From NCBI GenBank assembly GCA_027038175.1, contig JALVYB010000058.1, forward strand, positions 1 to 64,000: a DNA stretch of 64,000 nucleotides, read 5' to 3'. Made by a program: the position numbers and the translations under genes. A model generated the notes under the pieces. The model did not search any database, was not told the origin of the DNA, and was given only the letters and a program-made list of their open reading frames with translations. Origin of the DNA: Caldifarciminota bacterium (GTDB lineage: Bacteria; Hydrothermota; Hydrothermia; UBA1063; CAJXJZ01). Positions 1-9,534 of the stretch are shown here, piece after piece (within the stretch, counting starts at the first letter, position 1; every line of letters begins with the position of its first letter).

Positions 1-2
1 TT

Positions 3-707
3 GTAAATTTCCTTCCTGTTGGTTCTGAGGAGGCCACTAAATGGTATGTAGAACAGACTATTGCTGCGGGTGCTGCTTTTGTTAATGGAATCCCGGTGTT
101 TATAGCAACAAGTGATTACTGGGGTAAGAGATTCAAAGATGCAGGACTTCCTGTACTTGGAGATGACATAAAATCTCAGGTCGGAGCAACAATTGTTCAT
201 AGAACACTTGTACAACTTTTCCTTGACAGGGGTGTCAAACTGGAGAGAACCTCTCAGTTAAACGTGGGTGGAAATACTGACTTTCTTAACATGCTTGAAA
301 GGGAGAGATTGCATTCCAAAAAGATATCCAAAACCCAGGCAGTAACTTCTTTACTCCCATATGATATAGGTGAAGAAAACGTGTATATTGGTCCTTCTGA
401 CTATGTTGCATGGCTCAAAGACAGAAAATGGGCATACATGAGGCTTGAAGGAAGAACGTTTGGTGACGTTCCCCTTAACCTTGAGTTAAAACTGGAGGTA
501 TGGGATTCACCCAATTCAGCCGGCGTAATGATAGATGCAATAAGAAGCGCCAAGATAGCAAAAGATGCTGGCCTTGCTGGTCCCATAATTGAGCCCTCAT
601 CTTATTTCTTTAAATCACCTCCCAAACAGTTCCCGGACTGGAAGGCAAGGCAGTTACTTGAAGAGTGGATAGTTAAGAATACAAGAAAGGAAGAAAAAAC
701 AGAATAA
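3..707 (+). CDS. ino1: Inositol-3-phosphate synthase, C-terminal part (5' end outside window)
   Basis: The reading frame is open from base 3, so the gene enters from outside the window and only the last ~234 residues are seen. The enzyme makes 1D-myo-inositol 3-phosphate from glucose 6-phosphate with NAD+ in the cytosol. Family hallmarks are the stretch around [16 protein letters not shown], then [23 protein letters not shown] and [16 protein letters not shown], which form the NAD- and active-site core of archaeal/bacterial INO1 proteins. The product could feed inositol phospholipids or, in a thermophile, the solute di-myo-inositol phosphate; which one cannot be told here. It is the first gene of a tight run with tmk, ctpA and dnaE; one base separates it from tmk. 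Confidence 0.93.
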   Translation, partial: VNFLPVGSEEATKWYVEQTIAAGAAFVNGIPVFIATSDYWGKRFKDAGLPVLGDDIKSQVGATIVHRTLVQLFLDRGVKLERTSQLNVGGNTDFLNMLERERLHSKKISKTQAVTSLLPYDIGEENVYIGPSDYVAWLKDRKWAYMRLEGRTFGDVPLNLELKLEVWDSPNSAGVMIDAIRSAKIAKDAGLAGPIIEPSSYFFKSPPKQFPDWKARQLLEEWIVKNTRKEEKTE

Positions 708-708
708 G

Positions 709-1362
709 TTGGGCAGATTCGGCTTTTTTGTGACAATTGAAGGAATAGAGGGGAGTGGAAAATCCACTCTCCTCTATGGTTTAAAAGAATACGTTGAATC
801 GCTTGGTCTTGAGGTTGTCATAACAAGAGAGCCTGGAGGCACTACTTTTGCGGAAAGTGTAAGACAGCTTATCCTTCATAAAGATGATGATATAGACCCA
901 TGGACAGAGGTGTTTTTGTTACTTGCCGCCAGAAGAGAGAATGTTACAAAGGTTATTTTGCCAGCTCTACGGGACGGGAAGGTTGTGATAAGCGACAGAT
1001 ACACGGATTCAACCCTTGCTTATCAGGGCTATGGAAGAGGCTTGCCTCTTAAGAAACTTTCATTACTCAATAAGATGGCAACCTCAAAGGTTTTTCCCCG
1101 TCTTACTTTTATCATAGACCTTCCTGTAGAGAGGGGATTTGGAAGGAAGAAAGGCGATCTGGATAGAATTGAAAGGGAAGAACTTGAATTTCATGAAAGG
1201 GTGAGAAATGGTTACCTACTTCTTGCCAGGAAGGCGAAGAAGAGGATTAAGGTTCTTGATGGAACCAAGTCACCCGAAGAATTGCTTGATGAGGCAAAGA
1301 GGATTTTAAAAAAGGCATTAATTGAAAAAGGAAAAATAAGGGAGAAGCAATATGAAGGGTAA
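709..1362 (+). CDS. tmk: Thymidylate kinase
   Basis: Phosphorylates dTMP to dTDP with ATP for DNA synthesis. The 217-residue protein has the P-loop GIEGSGKST (residues ~11-19), the TREPGGT motif that positions the nucleotide, and DRYTDSTLAYQGYGRG, the dTMP-binding signature. The length is normal for the family. The start is TTG at 709, one base after the previous stop; no ATG is available upstream of the P-loop and the nearest purine-rich stretch is some 20 bases away, so initiation is probably coupled to the upstream gene. The 3' end overlaps ctpA by 11 bases. A GTG at 730 lies too close to the P-loop to be likely. Confidence 0.95.
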   Translation: MGRFGFFVTIEGIEGSGKSTLLYGLKEYVESLGLEVVITREPGGTTFAESVRQLILHKDDDIDPWTEVFLLLAARRENVTKVILPALRDGKVVISDRYTDSTLAYQGYGRGLPLKKLSLLNKMATSKVFPRLTFIIDLPVERGFGRKKGDLDRIEREELEFHERVRNGYLLLARKAKKRIKVLDGTKSPEELLDEAKRILKKALIEKGKIREKQYEG

Positions 1363-2920
1363 AAGAGGGACGTTTTTCAAAGTTGCACTTGTGTTTTTTG
1401 TAGGATTGTTTGGTGGTGTGGCAATTGCCTCGCAGGGAGGTAAGAAGTATGATACAAGAAAGATGTACGAGTTGTACTTTAAAACCCTCGATAGAATCAC
1501 AAATTACTATGTAGATTCTGTATCTGAGGGCCAGCTCATAGAGAAATCTCTGGAAACCCTTGTGAATTCTCTTGACCCGTTTTCTGAATTTATGACACCT
1601 GATGAGTCAAAGGATTTTCAGATCCATACAAGCGGGTCTTTTGGTGGTATAGGAATTCAAATAGGTCTCAGGGATAACTGGCTTACTGTTATTGCTCCTA
1701 TTGATGGTACACCGGCAAAGAAAGTTGGTTTAATGGCAGGTGACAGAATTATAGAGATTAATGGAGAATCAACAAAAGGGTGGAAATTGACAAAAGCCGT
1801 AAAGGTTTTACGTGGAGACCCGGGGACAAAGGTAAAAATTAAGGTTTTACGTAAAGGTGTTGAAAAACCACTTGAGTTTGAAATAACCCGTGCCATTATT
1901 AAGATAAAAAGCGTTCCTTACTATAGTGTGATTGGGAATGGCATAGGGTATGTAAGGTTTACCGAGTTTATGAACAATTCCAGCCTTCAACTAAGAGACG
2001 CTCTTCTGGATCTGAAGAAAAAAGGAGCCACGAAATTTATTATAGACCTGAGATCAAACCCAGGAGGACTGTTAAGAGAAGCCGTTAAGACAGCCTCGCT
2101 GTTTCTTGAACCTGGTAAAATAGTTGTGAGCACAAGAGGGAGAATACCAAGTTCAGTAGAGGTTGATACGAGTATTAATATGGGAACAGAGCTTGTAGAT
2201 GCTCCAATTGTGATCCTTGTAGATAGAGGTTCTGCAAGCGCCTCTGAAATAGTTTCTGGTGCTATGCAGGATTGGGATAGAGGCATTATCATGGGTGATA
2301 CCACTTTTGGTAAAGGCTCCGTTCAGAGGCTATTTCCTCTTGATTATGGCTATATACTGAAAATAACAATAGCAAAGTATTATACCCCCTCCGGCAGATG
2401 TATTCACAGAAGCAAATGGGAGGGCTTCCTTGAGGATAATACTCAGGAAAATAAGGATAAAAAACTTGAATACCATACTCTTGTACTTAAAAGACCGGTC
2501 TATTCAGGTGGTGGAATATCTCCCGATATATACGTAGTACCTGATACTATGGGGAGTGTCATTGCAAGGTTATTGTCTAAGTCCGCTTTCTTTAATTTTG
2601 CTGTAGAATATAAAGTAAAACATGGTAACATGTCTGAGAATTTTGAGGTTACCCCTAAAATGTTGAGTGAGTTTAGAGCGTTTCTGAAGAAGAACAAAAT
2701 CACACTAAAGGACTACGAATATAAGGAAAACAAAGAAAAGATAAAGAAACTTATTGGCGCCAACATAGCAGAGGTGTATTTCGGAGAGAAGGGAAGGTAT
2801 AGATACATGGTCTCCCACGATGAAGTTGTAAGGAAGGCTAAAAAAGTGCTATCCAGAATCAATTCACTAAGAGATTTAAGGTCATACTTGAAATCGCATT
2901 TTAAAAATGGAAAGAAGTAG
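1352..2920 (+). CDS. ctpA: Carboxyl-terminal processing protease (S41, CtpA family)
   Basis: Serine protease that degrades or trims proteins from their C-termini outside the cytoplasm. Residues ~8-27 form a signal/anchor segment. A PDZ domain spans roughly 90-170 (GFGGIGI...GDRIIEINGE), followed by the S41 catalytic domain. The Ser-Lys dyad is visible: S296 inside DRGSASASEI and K321 in FGKGSVQ, with the 25-residue spacing seen in E. coli Prc. About 150 residues follow the core, a C-terminal extension of unknown role. A GGGAGAA ribosome site precedes the ATG, which sits inside the end of tmk; the 3' end overlaps dnaE by 14 bases, so translation is probably coupled. Confidence 0.93.
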   Translation: MKGKRGTFFKVALVFFVGLFGGVAIASQGGKKYDTRKMYELYFKTLDRITNYYVDSVSEGQLIEKSLETLVNSLDPFSEFMTPDESKDFQIHTSGSFGGIGIQIGLRDNWLTVIAPIDGTPAKKVGLMAGDRIIEINGESTKGWKLTKAVKVLRGDPGTKVKIKVLRKGVEKPLEFEITRAIIKIKSVPYYSVIGNGIGYVRFTEFMNNSSLQLRDALLDLKKKGATKFIIDLRSNPGGLLREAVKTASLFLEPGKIVVSTRGRIPSSVEVDTSINMGTELVDAPIVILVDRGSASASEIVSGAMQDWDRGIIMGDTTFGKGSVQRLFPLDYGYILKITIAKYYTPSGRCIHRSKWEGFLEDNTQENKDKKLEYHTLVLKRPVYSGGGISPDIYVVPDTMGSVIARLLSKSAFFNFAVEYKVKHGNMSENFEVTPKMLSEFRAFLKKNKITLKDYEYKENKEKIKKLIGANIAEVYFGEKGRYRYMVSHDEVVRKAKKVLSRINSLRDLRSYLKSHFKNGKK

Positions 2921-5900
2921 GGATTTTGTCCATTTACATGTCCATTCGGAGTTTTCTATATTAGATGGTGTAATACATGTAAAGGACCTTGTAAAACACG
3001 CAAAAAGTCTTGGATATAATGCTATTGCTCTTACTGACCATGGGAACATGTTTGGATTTGTGGAATTCTACAAGTATGCCACAGAGGAGGGCATAAAACC
3101 CATTATCGGGATGGAATCTTATATTGCAGCGAAGTCAAGACTTGAGAAGAAAACACCCGACAATCCCACCTACCATCTTACCCTACTTGCAATCAATAAC
3201 ACCGGTCTCAAAAATTTAATGTACTTGAGTTCAAAGGCATACACAGAGGGTTTTTTCCAGAAACCAAGAATAGATAAAGACCTTCTTGATGGAAGAACTG
3301 AAGGGCTCGTTGCCCTTTCAGGGTGCATACAGGGAGAGATTGCCCAGCATGTGCTTAAAGGTGACATGCATGGTGCAGAGAGAGCACTCTCTGATTATAT
3401 TGACCTTTTTGGCAGGGATAATTTCTTTTTAGAGATTCAAAATGTAGGGATTGAGGAGAATCTAATAGTCAACAAAGGACTTATAGAATTATCTGAAAAG
3501 CACGGTGTTGGACTTGTTGCAACGAATGATGTGCATTTTTTGAGAAAAGAAGATAGGGAACTACAGGATGTGCTTATCTGTATTCAAACAGGAAAGAGGC
3601 TTGATGATGAGGATAGACTGAAAGCGGAAACGGAGAATATATATTTAAGAAGTAAAGATGAGATGTGGGAACTTTTTGGAGAGATACCTGAGGCATTACT
3701 TAACACGGTGGAAATAGCAAACAGAGTAAATATTAACCTCCTTCTTGATGCTTCCAAGGTACACCTTCCGGATTTTAAACTACCTGAAGGTTATAGAGAT
3801 TCTTTTGAATATCTAAAAGACCTTGCAGAAAAAGGTCTATATGAAAGGTTTCACGGGGCACCGCCTGAAGAGTACAGGAAAAGACTGAGGAGTGAACTTG
3901 AAATTATTGATAGAATGGGATATGCAGGTTACTTCCTTATCATCTGGGACCTTGTAGCAAATGCCAAAAAAATGGGTATTCCTGTTGGTCCTGGACGTGG
4001 TTCTGCTGTGGGCTCACTTGTACTTTACAGCCTTGGTGTAACAGAGGTTGACCCAATAAAGTATAATCTCATTTTTGAAAGATTTTTGAATCCAGAAAGG
4101 GTTTCCCCTCCAGATGTTGATATAGACATTTCGGATGTATTAAGAGACCGACTTATACAGTATGTCAGAGACAAATATGGAAATGAGAGCGTGTCACAGA
4201 TAATTACCTTTGGTAGAATTATGGCGAAGGGTGTGATAAAGGATGTTGCAAGGGTACTTGGTTTTGAATACAAAGAAGGAGATAGGATATCAAAATTAAT
4301 TCCACAGGGTGCCACTCTTAAAGAAGCCCTTGAAAATTCAGAAGAACTGCGAAATATTTACAATAGTAGTGATAAGCACAGAAAACTGTTTAACTATGCA
4401 ATGAGACTCGAAGGGCAGATACGAAATACCTCAATTCATGCCGCAGGAGTGGTAGTTGCTCCAGGCAAACTCTATGAGCATGTTCCCCTTTACAGAACCA
4501 AGGATGGAGATACTTCCACGCAGGTTGATATGAAATCGCTTGAATTACTTGGTCTTATGAAGGTTGACCTTCTGGGACTCAGGACTCTTTCCATTATAGA
4601 AGAAACGGTGAGACTTGTGAGAAAAAGATATGACCCTTCTTTCAAAATAGAGGATATCCCTCTTGATGACAGAAAAACCTTTGAACTATTGCAAAAAGGA
4701 GATACTCTTGGGATATTTCAACTTGAATCAAGGGGATTCAGGGATATTTTGAGAAGATTGAAGCCAGACAGGTTTGAGGATTTAATTGCTATTGTTGCTT
4801 TGTATAGACCAGGTCCCATACAGTCGGGAATGCTTGAGAGTTATGTGAGAAGGAAAAGGGGAGAGGAGGAGATAGACTACTTTAGCCCTGAACTTGAGGA
4901 TATCCTTAAGGAAACATACGGAGTTATTGCATATCAAGAGCAGGTCATGCAAATTGCCTCAAAACTTGCTGGGTATTCAATGGGTGAGGCTGATCTTTTA
5001 AGAAGGGCTATGGGAAAGAAAAAGCCGGAACTCATGAAAAAGCAGAGAGAAAAATTTATAGAAAAGGCAAAAGAGGTGGGCACTTCACCAGAACTTGCTG
5101 CTTCTATATTTGATAAAATAACCCCATTTGCAGGATATGCTTTCAACAAATCACACTCTGCAGGATATGCACTTGTCTCTTACAGAACAGCCTATTTAAA
5201 GGCTCACTATCCTCTTGAATTCCTTGCTGCGAACATGACTTTTGAAATGAATGCTCAGGATTCTCAGGCAAAGATTCAGAATTTTATTAAAGATGCTTTG
5301 AAAAACGGAATTGAGGTTTTGCCTCCAGATATTAATAAAAGCGAATATGAATTTATAGTTGAGGGTGGAGGAATTAGATTTGGACTTGGTGGTATTAAGA
5401 ATATAGGGCATTCTGCTGTAGAAGCGATTCTCAGTGAGAGAAAGAAGGGCGACTTTAAAGATTTTATTGATTTTCTTGAAAGGACAAGAGATAGTTCAAA
5501 GGTAAACAAAAAAGCAGTTGAATCTTTAATAAAGGCTGGGGCTTTTGACGCTTTTGAAAAAAACAGGGCAAAACTGCTGAAGATTTATGCGGAATTTCAG
5601 AAAAAGCCAAGAAAGAAAGAAATGCCCAGTCTTTTTGGGAACATACCACAGGTGGAAGAAAAAAGTAAAATAGAAGTGGAGAATGTTGAGTTCTCTGATG
5701 AACAAAAACTTGCTTATGAAAAAGAGGTTCTCGGGTTTTTCTTCTCGGCAGGTCCACTCGATAAATTTGAGTTTTTAGAGTTTCTTCCCCAGGTAAATGA
5801 CATAAAGAGACTTGAGAAAGCACGCATGCTGGCATATGTGCTTTCCAAAAAAGAGAAGAAAAACAGAAAGAAAGTGCCGTACGGTATAGTAAAACTATAT

Positions 5901-6299
5901 ATGGGAGGAGGAGAAGTTGAGGCCCTTTTGTTTAACGACAGGTGGGAAAGACTTAAAAACACCATAAAAGAGGATGAACTCTATGTTATTGAAGGAGATA
6001 TAAGAAATGAGGATGAAGGAGTTAAGGTATTTATAAATGACCTTAAACCCGTTGTATCAAATAGTGATCTTACAGAATACATAAAAGGAGTGGCAGTATA
6101 TGTCGAGCCTTCCTCAATTACTGATGAAACCATAAATGAGTTTAAGGTTACAGTTAATGAGGATAAGGGTTTTCCATTATTTGTAAAAGTCAACGGTATC
6201 ATATACAGGTCCCAGACCTATAGAGTGCCTCTAAATGTAGACTATTTAAGGAAGATAGAGTCGTTACCTGGTGTTTTGAGAGTCATGGTCCTTTTTTAA
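2907..6299 (+). CDS. dnaE: DNA polymerase III alpha subunit
   Basis: Replicative DNA polymerase catalytic subunit, 1130 residues, close to the E. coli length. Domains in order: N-terminal PHP domain with HLHVHSEFSILDG at ~8-20; palm with GPGRGSAVGS and catalytic aspartates D403 and D405 in PPDVDIDIS, and the third aspartate D554 in KVDLLGLRTLS; fingers with YQEQVMQIA and FNKSHSAGYA; then helix-hairpin-helix and a C-terminal OB-fold (~950-1040). It is DnaE-type rather than PolC-type because no embedded exonuclease is present. The start lies within ctpA. The gene ends head-on with mfd and the two coding regions share 36 bases, leaving no room for an ordinary terminator. Confidence 0.97.
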   Translation: MERSRDFVHLHVHSEFSILDGVIHVKDLVKHAKSLGYNAIALTDHGNMFGFVEFYKYATEEGIKPIIGMESYIAAKSRLEKKTPDNPTYHLTLLAINNTGLKNLMYLSSKAYTEGFFQKPRIDKDLLDGRTEGLVALSGCIQGEIAQHVLKGDMHGAERALSDYIDLFGRDNFFLEIQNVGIEENLIVNKGLIELSEKHGVGLVATNDVHFLRKEDRELQDVLICIQTGKRLDDEDRLKAETENIYLRSKDEMWELFGEIPEALLNTVEIANRVNINLLLDASKVHLPDFKLPEGYRDSFEYLKDLAEKGLYERFHGAPPEEYRKRLRSELEIIDRMGYAGYFLIIWDLVANAKKMGIPVGPGRGSAVGSLVLYSLGVTEVDPIKYNLIFERFLNPERVSPPDVDIDISDVLRDRLIQYVRDKYGNESVSQIITFGRIMAKGVIKDVARVLGFEYKEGDRISKLIPQGATLKEALENSEELRNIYNSSDKHRKLFNYAMRLEGQIRNTSIHAAGVVVAPGKLYEHVPLYRTKDGDTSTQVDMKSLELLGLMKVDLLGLRTLSIIEETVRLVRKRYDPSFKIEDIPLDDRKTFELLQKGDTLGIFQLESRGFRDILRRLKPDRFEDLIAIVALYRPGPIQSGMLESYVRRKRGEEEIDYFSPELEDILKETYGVIAYQEQVMQIASKLAGYSMGEADLLRRAMGKKKPELMKKQREKFIEKAKEVGTSPELAASIFDKITPFAGYAFNKSHSAGYALVSYRTAYLKAHYPLEFLAANMTFEMNAQDSQAKIQNFIKDALKNGIEVLPPDINKSEYEFIVEGGGIRFGLGGIKNIGHSAVEAILSERKKGDFKDFIDFLERTRDSSKVNKKAVESLIKAGAFDAFEKNRAKLLKIYAEFQKKPRKKEMPSLFGNIPQVEEKSKIEVENVEFSDEQKLAYEKEVLGFFFSAGPLDKFEFLEFLPQVNDIKRLEKARMLAYVLSKKEKKNRKKVPYGIVKLYMGGGEVEALLFNDRWERLKNTIKEDELYVIEGDIRNEDEGVKVFINDLKPVVSNSDLTEYIKGVAVYVEPSSITDETINEFKVTVNEDKGFPLFVKVNGIIYRSQTYRVPLNVDYLRKIESLPGVLRVMVLF

Positions 6300-9050
6300 A
6301 ACATTGTCATTAATCTCAAGAAAAAGGTTAAGTACACTTTCCGGCTCAAGTCTTCTTAGTTTAAGTTTGTTACCTTTTTCTACCATAATAAGCACATTCT
6401 CTCTGTCTACTGTTATTCCCTGAATGGTCGTATTCTGTGCAAATAGAACTTTCAATTTCACACCATAGATAAAAGTTTTTAGTTCCTCAGGTAATTCACC
6501 AAATCTATCCTTGAGTTCCAGTGCTATATCTTCCAGTTTTTCAATATCCTGTGCCTCAGAGATCTGCGTGTAAAATCCCACTCTTGTTGTATCATCTTCT
6601 ATATAGGATTCCGGTATAAATGCAGGAGTGTTGAATTTTAACTCAACCTCTTTGCGCTTTTTGCCTTCAATCTCAGAAATAGCCATTTCCAGAAGTTTGA
6701 AAAACATTGATGGCCCTATTGTTTCTATAAAACCATGTTGTTCCTTTCCAAGTAGATTGCCAGCACCTCTTATTTCCATATCTTTCAGGGCAATTTGAAA
6801 CCCTGCACCAAGATGGTGGTATCTTTTTATTGTCTCAAGTCTTTTCAATGCGTTTTTTGAGATCTTTTGAGGTACTAAAAAATATGCATACCCTTTTCTA
6901 TTGCCTCTGCCCACACGTCCCCTCAACTGATGTAGGTCTGAAAGCCCAAAGAGATGGGCGTTTTCCACAATTATCGTATTGGCCATAGGAAAATCAACCC
7001 CGGATTCCATGATGGCCGTTGATAGAAGAACCTGGGTCTCGCCTCCATAGAAATCAGTAAGAATTTCTTCTAATTTAGAGGATGGGAGTTTCCCATGTGC
7101 AACCCTGAGTTTTACATCAGGGAGCAAACGCCTGAGTCTTTCTGCAATCCTTGAAAGGTCATGGATTCTGTTGTGAATGTAAAAAACTTTTCCGCCTCTT
7201 TGCAACTCGTAGGATATAGCCTCCTTTATAATATTTTTATCTATAGGTCCTACGTATGTTTCAACCTCCTCTCTACCTATTGGAGGGGTCTCAATAATTG
7301 AAAGGTCATAGATTTTGCCAAGGCTCATATTCAGGGTGCGTGGGATAGGTGTAGCAGTGAGTCTAAGGGTGTCAATTCCCGGATATTTTTTCCTTAAAAG
7401 TTCCTTATCCTTAACGCCGAACTTGTGCTCTTCATCTATTATAAGAAGACCCAGGTCCCTGAAAGGAAAGTCGCCCCGAAGAACATAGTGAGTTGATATT
7501 ACAATGTCACATAGTCCCAGAGCGACCTTTTCCTTTATCTCTGCAAGTTCTCTCTTTTTAACAAGTCTTGAGACCATGCAGACATTTATTCCATATTTTT
7601 CCAGTCGTTTTTTGAACAGATTATAATGCTGGAGTGCCAGAGGAGTCGTTGGTACCAGTATTAGGACCTGTCTTGAATTTGCAACTACTCTTGCGCATGC
7701 TCTTAATGCTACCTCTGTTTTGCCGAACCCTACATCTCCTGCTATAAGTCTATCCATGAGATATTCAGATGAAAGGTCTTTTAGTACATCTTCTATAGCC
7801 CTTTTCTGGTCTTCTGTCTCTATATATGGGAAATCAAGAGCAATACGTTCTTCAATCTCAGGTACGGGTCTATATGGTTTTTTACGTGTTCTTTTTCTCT
7901 CTGCGTGAATTTGCAATATCTCACGTGCAAGTTTATATGCTTTAAGTTGTATACGTAATTTACGTTTTCTCCAAGTCTCTTTTGATAGGGATGACAGGGC
8001 TATCTGGGGTCTGTCTACATTGAATCGCTCTACCAGGTAAAGATTGTGAGTGGGGACATCAAGTATTCCGTCCTGGAACACGAGTCTGGCACAGTCATAT
8101 TCTTTCCCAAAGGCTTTACATCTTATAAGTCCATCAAATCTTGCTATCCCGTAATCAAGATGCACAACATACTCACCTTTCTGGAAGGTTCGCTGTATTT
8201 CGGTCCTTGAATGTTTCGTTTTTCTTTTTTTTCGGTAGATTGGAAACAACATTAACTCGGTAAACACGGCTATCCTGTTCTTATGGTCTACAAACCCCTC
8301 CTCTATAAGACCAATTTCTATTCGGGATGGCAAAATCTCCATATATCGTTTCCCTCTTTCCTTTTCTACAGTATAAAAGAGAGTAGTATAGCCTTTTGTA
8401 ATAAAATTATGCATGTCAGCGATTAGTTCATTGAAATCTCTGTAAATCGGTGGAAGTGGCTCAATATTCATGTCTTTCCTATGCTCTGTAAGTAAAATTG
8501 TGATTCCTGGAGTATAGCCTTCTCCCGGAATCAGGAGAGTCCGCACCTTTTTAAGAGTTCTCTGTGTATCTTCTCTAAATATTCTGATTGAAAGGACCTC
8601 GTCGCCCATAAGTTCAATTCGTACGGGATGCTCTTCTGTTTCAGGAAACAGGTCAACAATCCCTCCTCTTACTGAGTACTCTCTGCTTTTCTCTACATAG
8701 TCAACCCTCTCATATCCCAGATTATGAAGTATTTTTATAAGTGTTTCTCTTGATATGGCATCCCCTTCTTTTAAGGGGTGGTAAGATAGTTTTGAAGTAT
8801 CAGGGATCTTTTTTGTTATTAAAATAACCTTTGTAGCATCTGCTTTAATTGGCAGAGGGTGTATCTCTTCTCTGTATATTACTCTGTAATTTTCGAAAAA
8901 ATTGAGAGAGTTTAAGAACTGTGGAATTTCATGGCTCTTTTCTAAAAATATCCCAACCTCTGATACTGATTCCCTTACTTTAAGTGTCTGGTACCCTAAC
9001 GGGGTTGACGTTGCGATAACTACTTTATGAAGTGGTTGTTCACTCTCCAA
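6264..9050 (-). CDS. mfd: Transcription-repair coupling factor
   Basis: DNA translocase that removes RNA polymerase stalled at lesions and recruits excision repair. At 928 residues it is about 200 shorter than E. coli Mfd. Visible parts: a UvrB-like module (~95-165, YSVRGGIVDLFP), the RNA-polymerase interaction domain (~291-345, GEYVVHLDYGIARF), RecG-like helicase with Walker A GDVGFGKT (438-445), DEEH box (539-542), TATPIPRTL and the QLRGRVGR motif, then a C-terminal TRCF domain. The missing length lies in the N-terminus and between the UvrB-like and RNAP-binding parts. The start is TTG at 9050 with no clear ribosome site; it overlaps the upstream HEAT gene by 11 bases, so coupling is likely and the exact start is uncertain. 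Confidence 0.95.
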   Translation of the reverse strand: MESEQPLHKVVIATSTPLGYQTLKVRESVSEVGIFLEKSHEIPQFLNSLNFFENYRVIYREEIHPLPIKADATKVILITKKIPDTSKLSYHPLKEGDAISRETLIKILHNLGYERVDYVEKSREYSVRGGIVDLFPETEEHPVRIELMGDEVLSIRIFREDTQRTLKKVRTLLIPGEGYTPGITILLTEHRKDMNIEPLPPIYRDFNELIADMHNFITKGYTTLFYTVEKERGKRYMEILPSRIEIGLIEEGFVDHKNRIAVFTELMLFPIYRKKRKTKHSRTEIQRTFQKGEYVVHLDYGIARFDGLIRCKAFGKEYDCARLVFQDGILDVPTHNLYLVERFNVDRPQIALSSLSKETWRKRKLRIQLKAYKLAREILQIHAERKRTRKKPYRPVPEIEERIALDFPYIETEDQKRAIEDVLKDLSSEYLMDRLIAGDVGFGKTEVALRACARVVANSRQVLILVPTTPLALQHYNLFKKRLEKYGINVCMVSRLVKKRELAEIKEKVALGLCDIVISTHYVLRGDFPFRDLGLLIIDEEHKFGVKDKELLRKKYPGIDTLRLTATPIPRTLNMSLGKIYDLSIIETPPIGREEVETYVGPIDKNIIKEAISYELQRGGKVFYIHNRIHDLSRIAERLRRLLPDVKLRVAHGKLPSSKLEEILTDFYGGETQVLLSTAIMESGVDFPMANTIIVENAHLFGLSDLHQLRGRVGRGNRKGYAYFLVPQKISKNALKRLETIKRYHHLGAGFQIALKDMEIRGAGNLLGKEQHGFIETIGPSMFFKLLEMAISEIEGKKRKEVELKFNTPAFIPESYIEDDTTRVGFYTQISEAQDIEKLEDIALELKDRFGELPEELKTFIYGVKLKVLFAQNTTIQGITVDRENVLIMVEKGNKLKLRRLEPESVLNLFLEINDNVLKKDHDSQNTR

Positions 9051-9534
9051 CTTTTAAAACTACATCCAGAAGGTCAAATTCTTTGAACTCCTTGAGATTA
9101 TTCTCAAGAAGTACAAGATCATCCTGAGTTAGTTTTTCCTTTAGGGAAGGGTATTTTTTAATAAGTTTTACCGTAGCAATACTCGCTTCCTGCCTGACTG
9201 TCCTGTTTTTGGAATTTATGTATGATTTTATCCTGTCGAAGTCCTCCGCATCTCCAACCTCACCTATGATGTAAATAGCAGCAGCCCTGACATACCAGAA
9301 TCGCTCATCTAAAAGAGGCCTTACATCATTTAATATATCCTTACCGAATACGCAGAGGGCTTTCTTGACCTTATCTCTCAGATGCCAGCTTTCTGAATGA
9401 ATTAATTCAAGCAGTTTATCTTTATTCTTTTCCTTTACGAGAATATCAACAGCGTCAAGCCTGTCAAGGATATTTTTCGATGAAAGGAGTTTGCTTATTA
9501 AGTCATCTCCTGAAGATTTTTGAGATTTAGCCAT
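9040..9534 (-). CDS. HEAT-repeat protein
   Basis: A 164-residue cytosolic protein made mostly of helical pairs of HEAT/PBS-lyase type. Repeated units such as ILDRLDAVDILVKE, DKVKKALCVFGKD, WYVRAAAIYIIGEVGD and RTVRQEASIATVKLI are visible about every 30 residues. Such repeats usually bind proteins; no catalytic motif is seen. The ATG at 9534 has an excellent GGAGGTGATC ribosome site eight bases away that lies inside the end of obg. It sits between obg and mfd and overlaps both, so it is probably made with them; a scaffold or partner role in ribosome or repair functions is only a guess. Confidence 0.82.
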   Translation of the reverse strand: MAKSQKSSGDDLISKLLSSKNILDRLDAVDILVKEKNKDKLLELIHSESWHLRDKVKKALCVFGKDILNDVRPLLDERFWYVRAAAIYIIGEVGDAEDFDRIKSYINSKNRTVRQEASIATVKLIKKYPSLKEKLTQDDLVLLENNLKEFKEFDLLDVVLKVGE

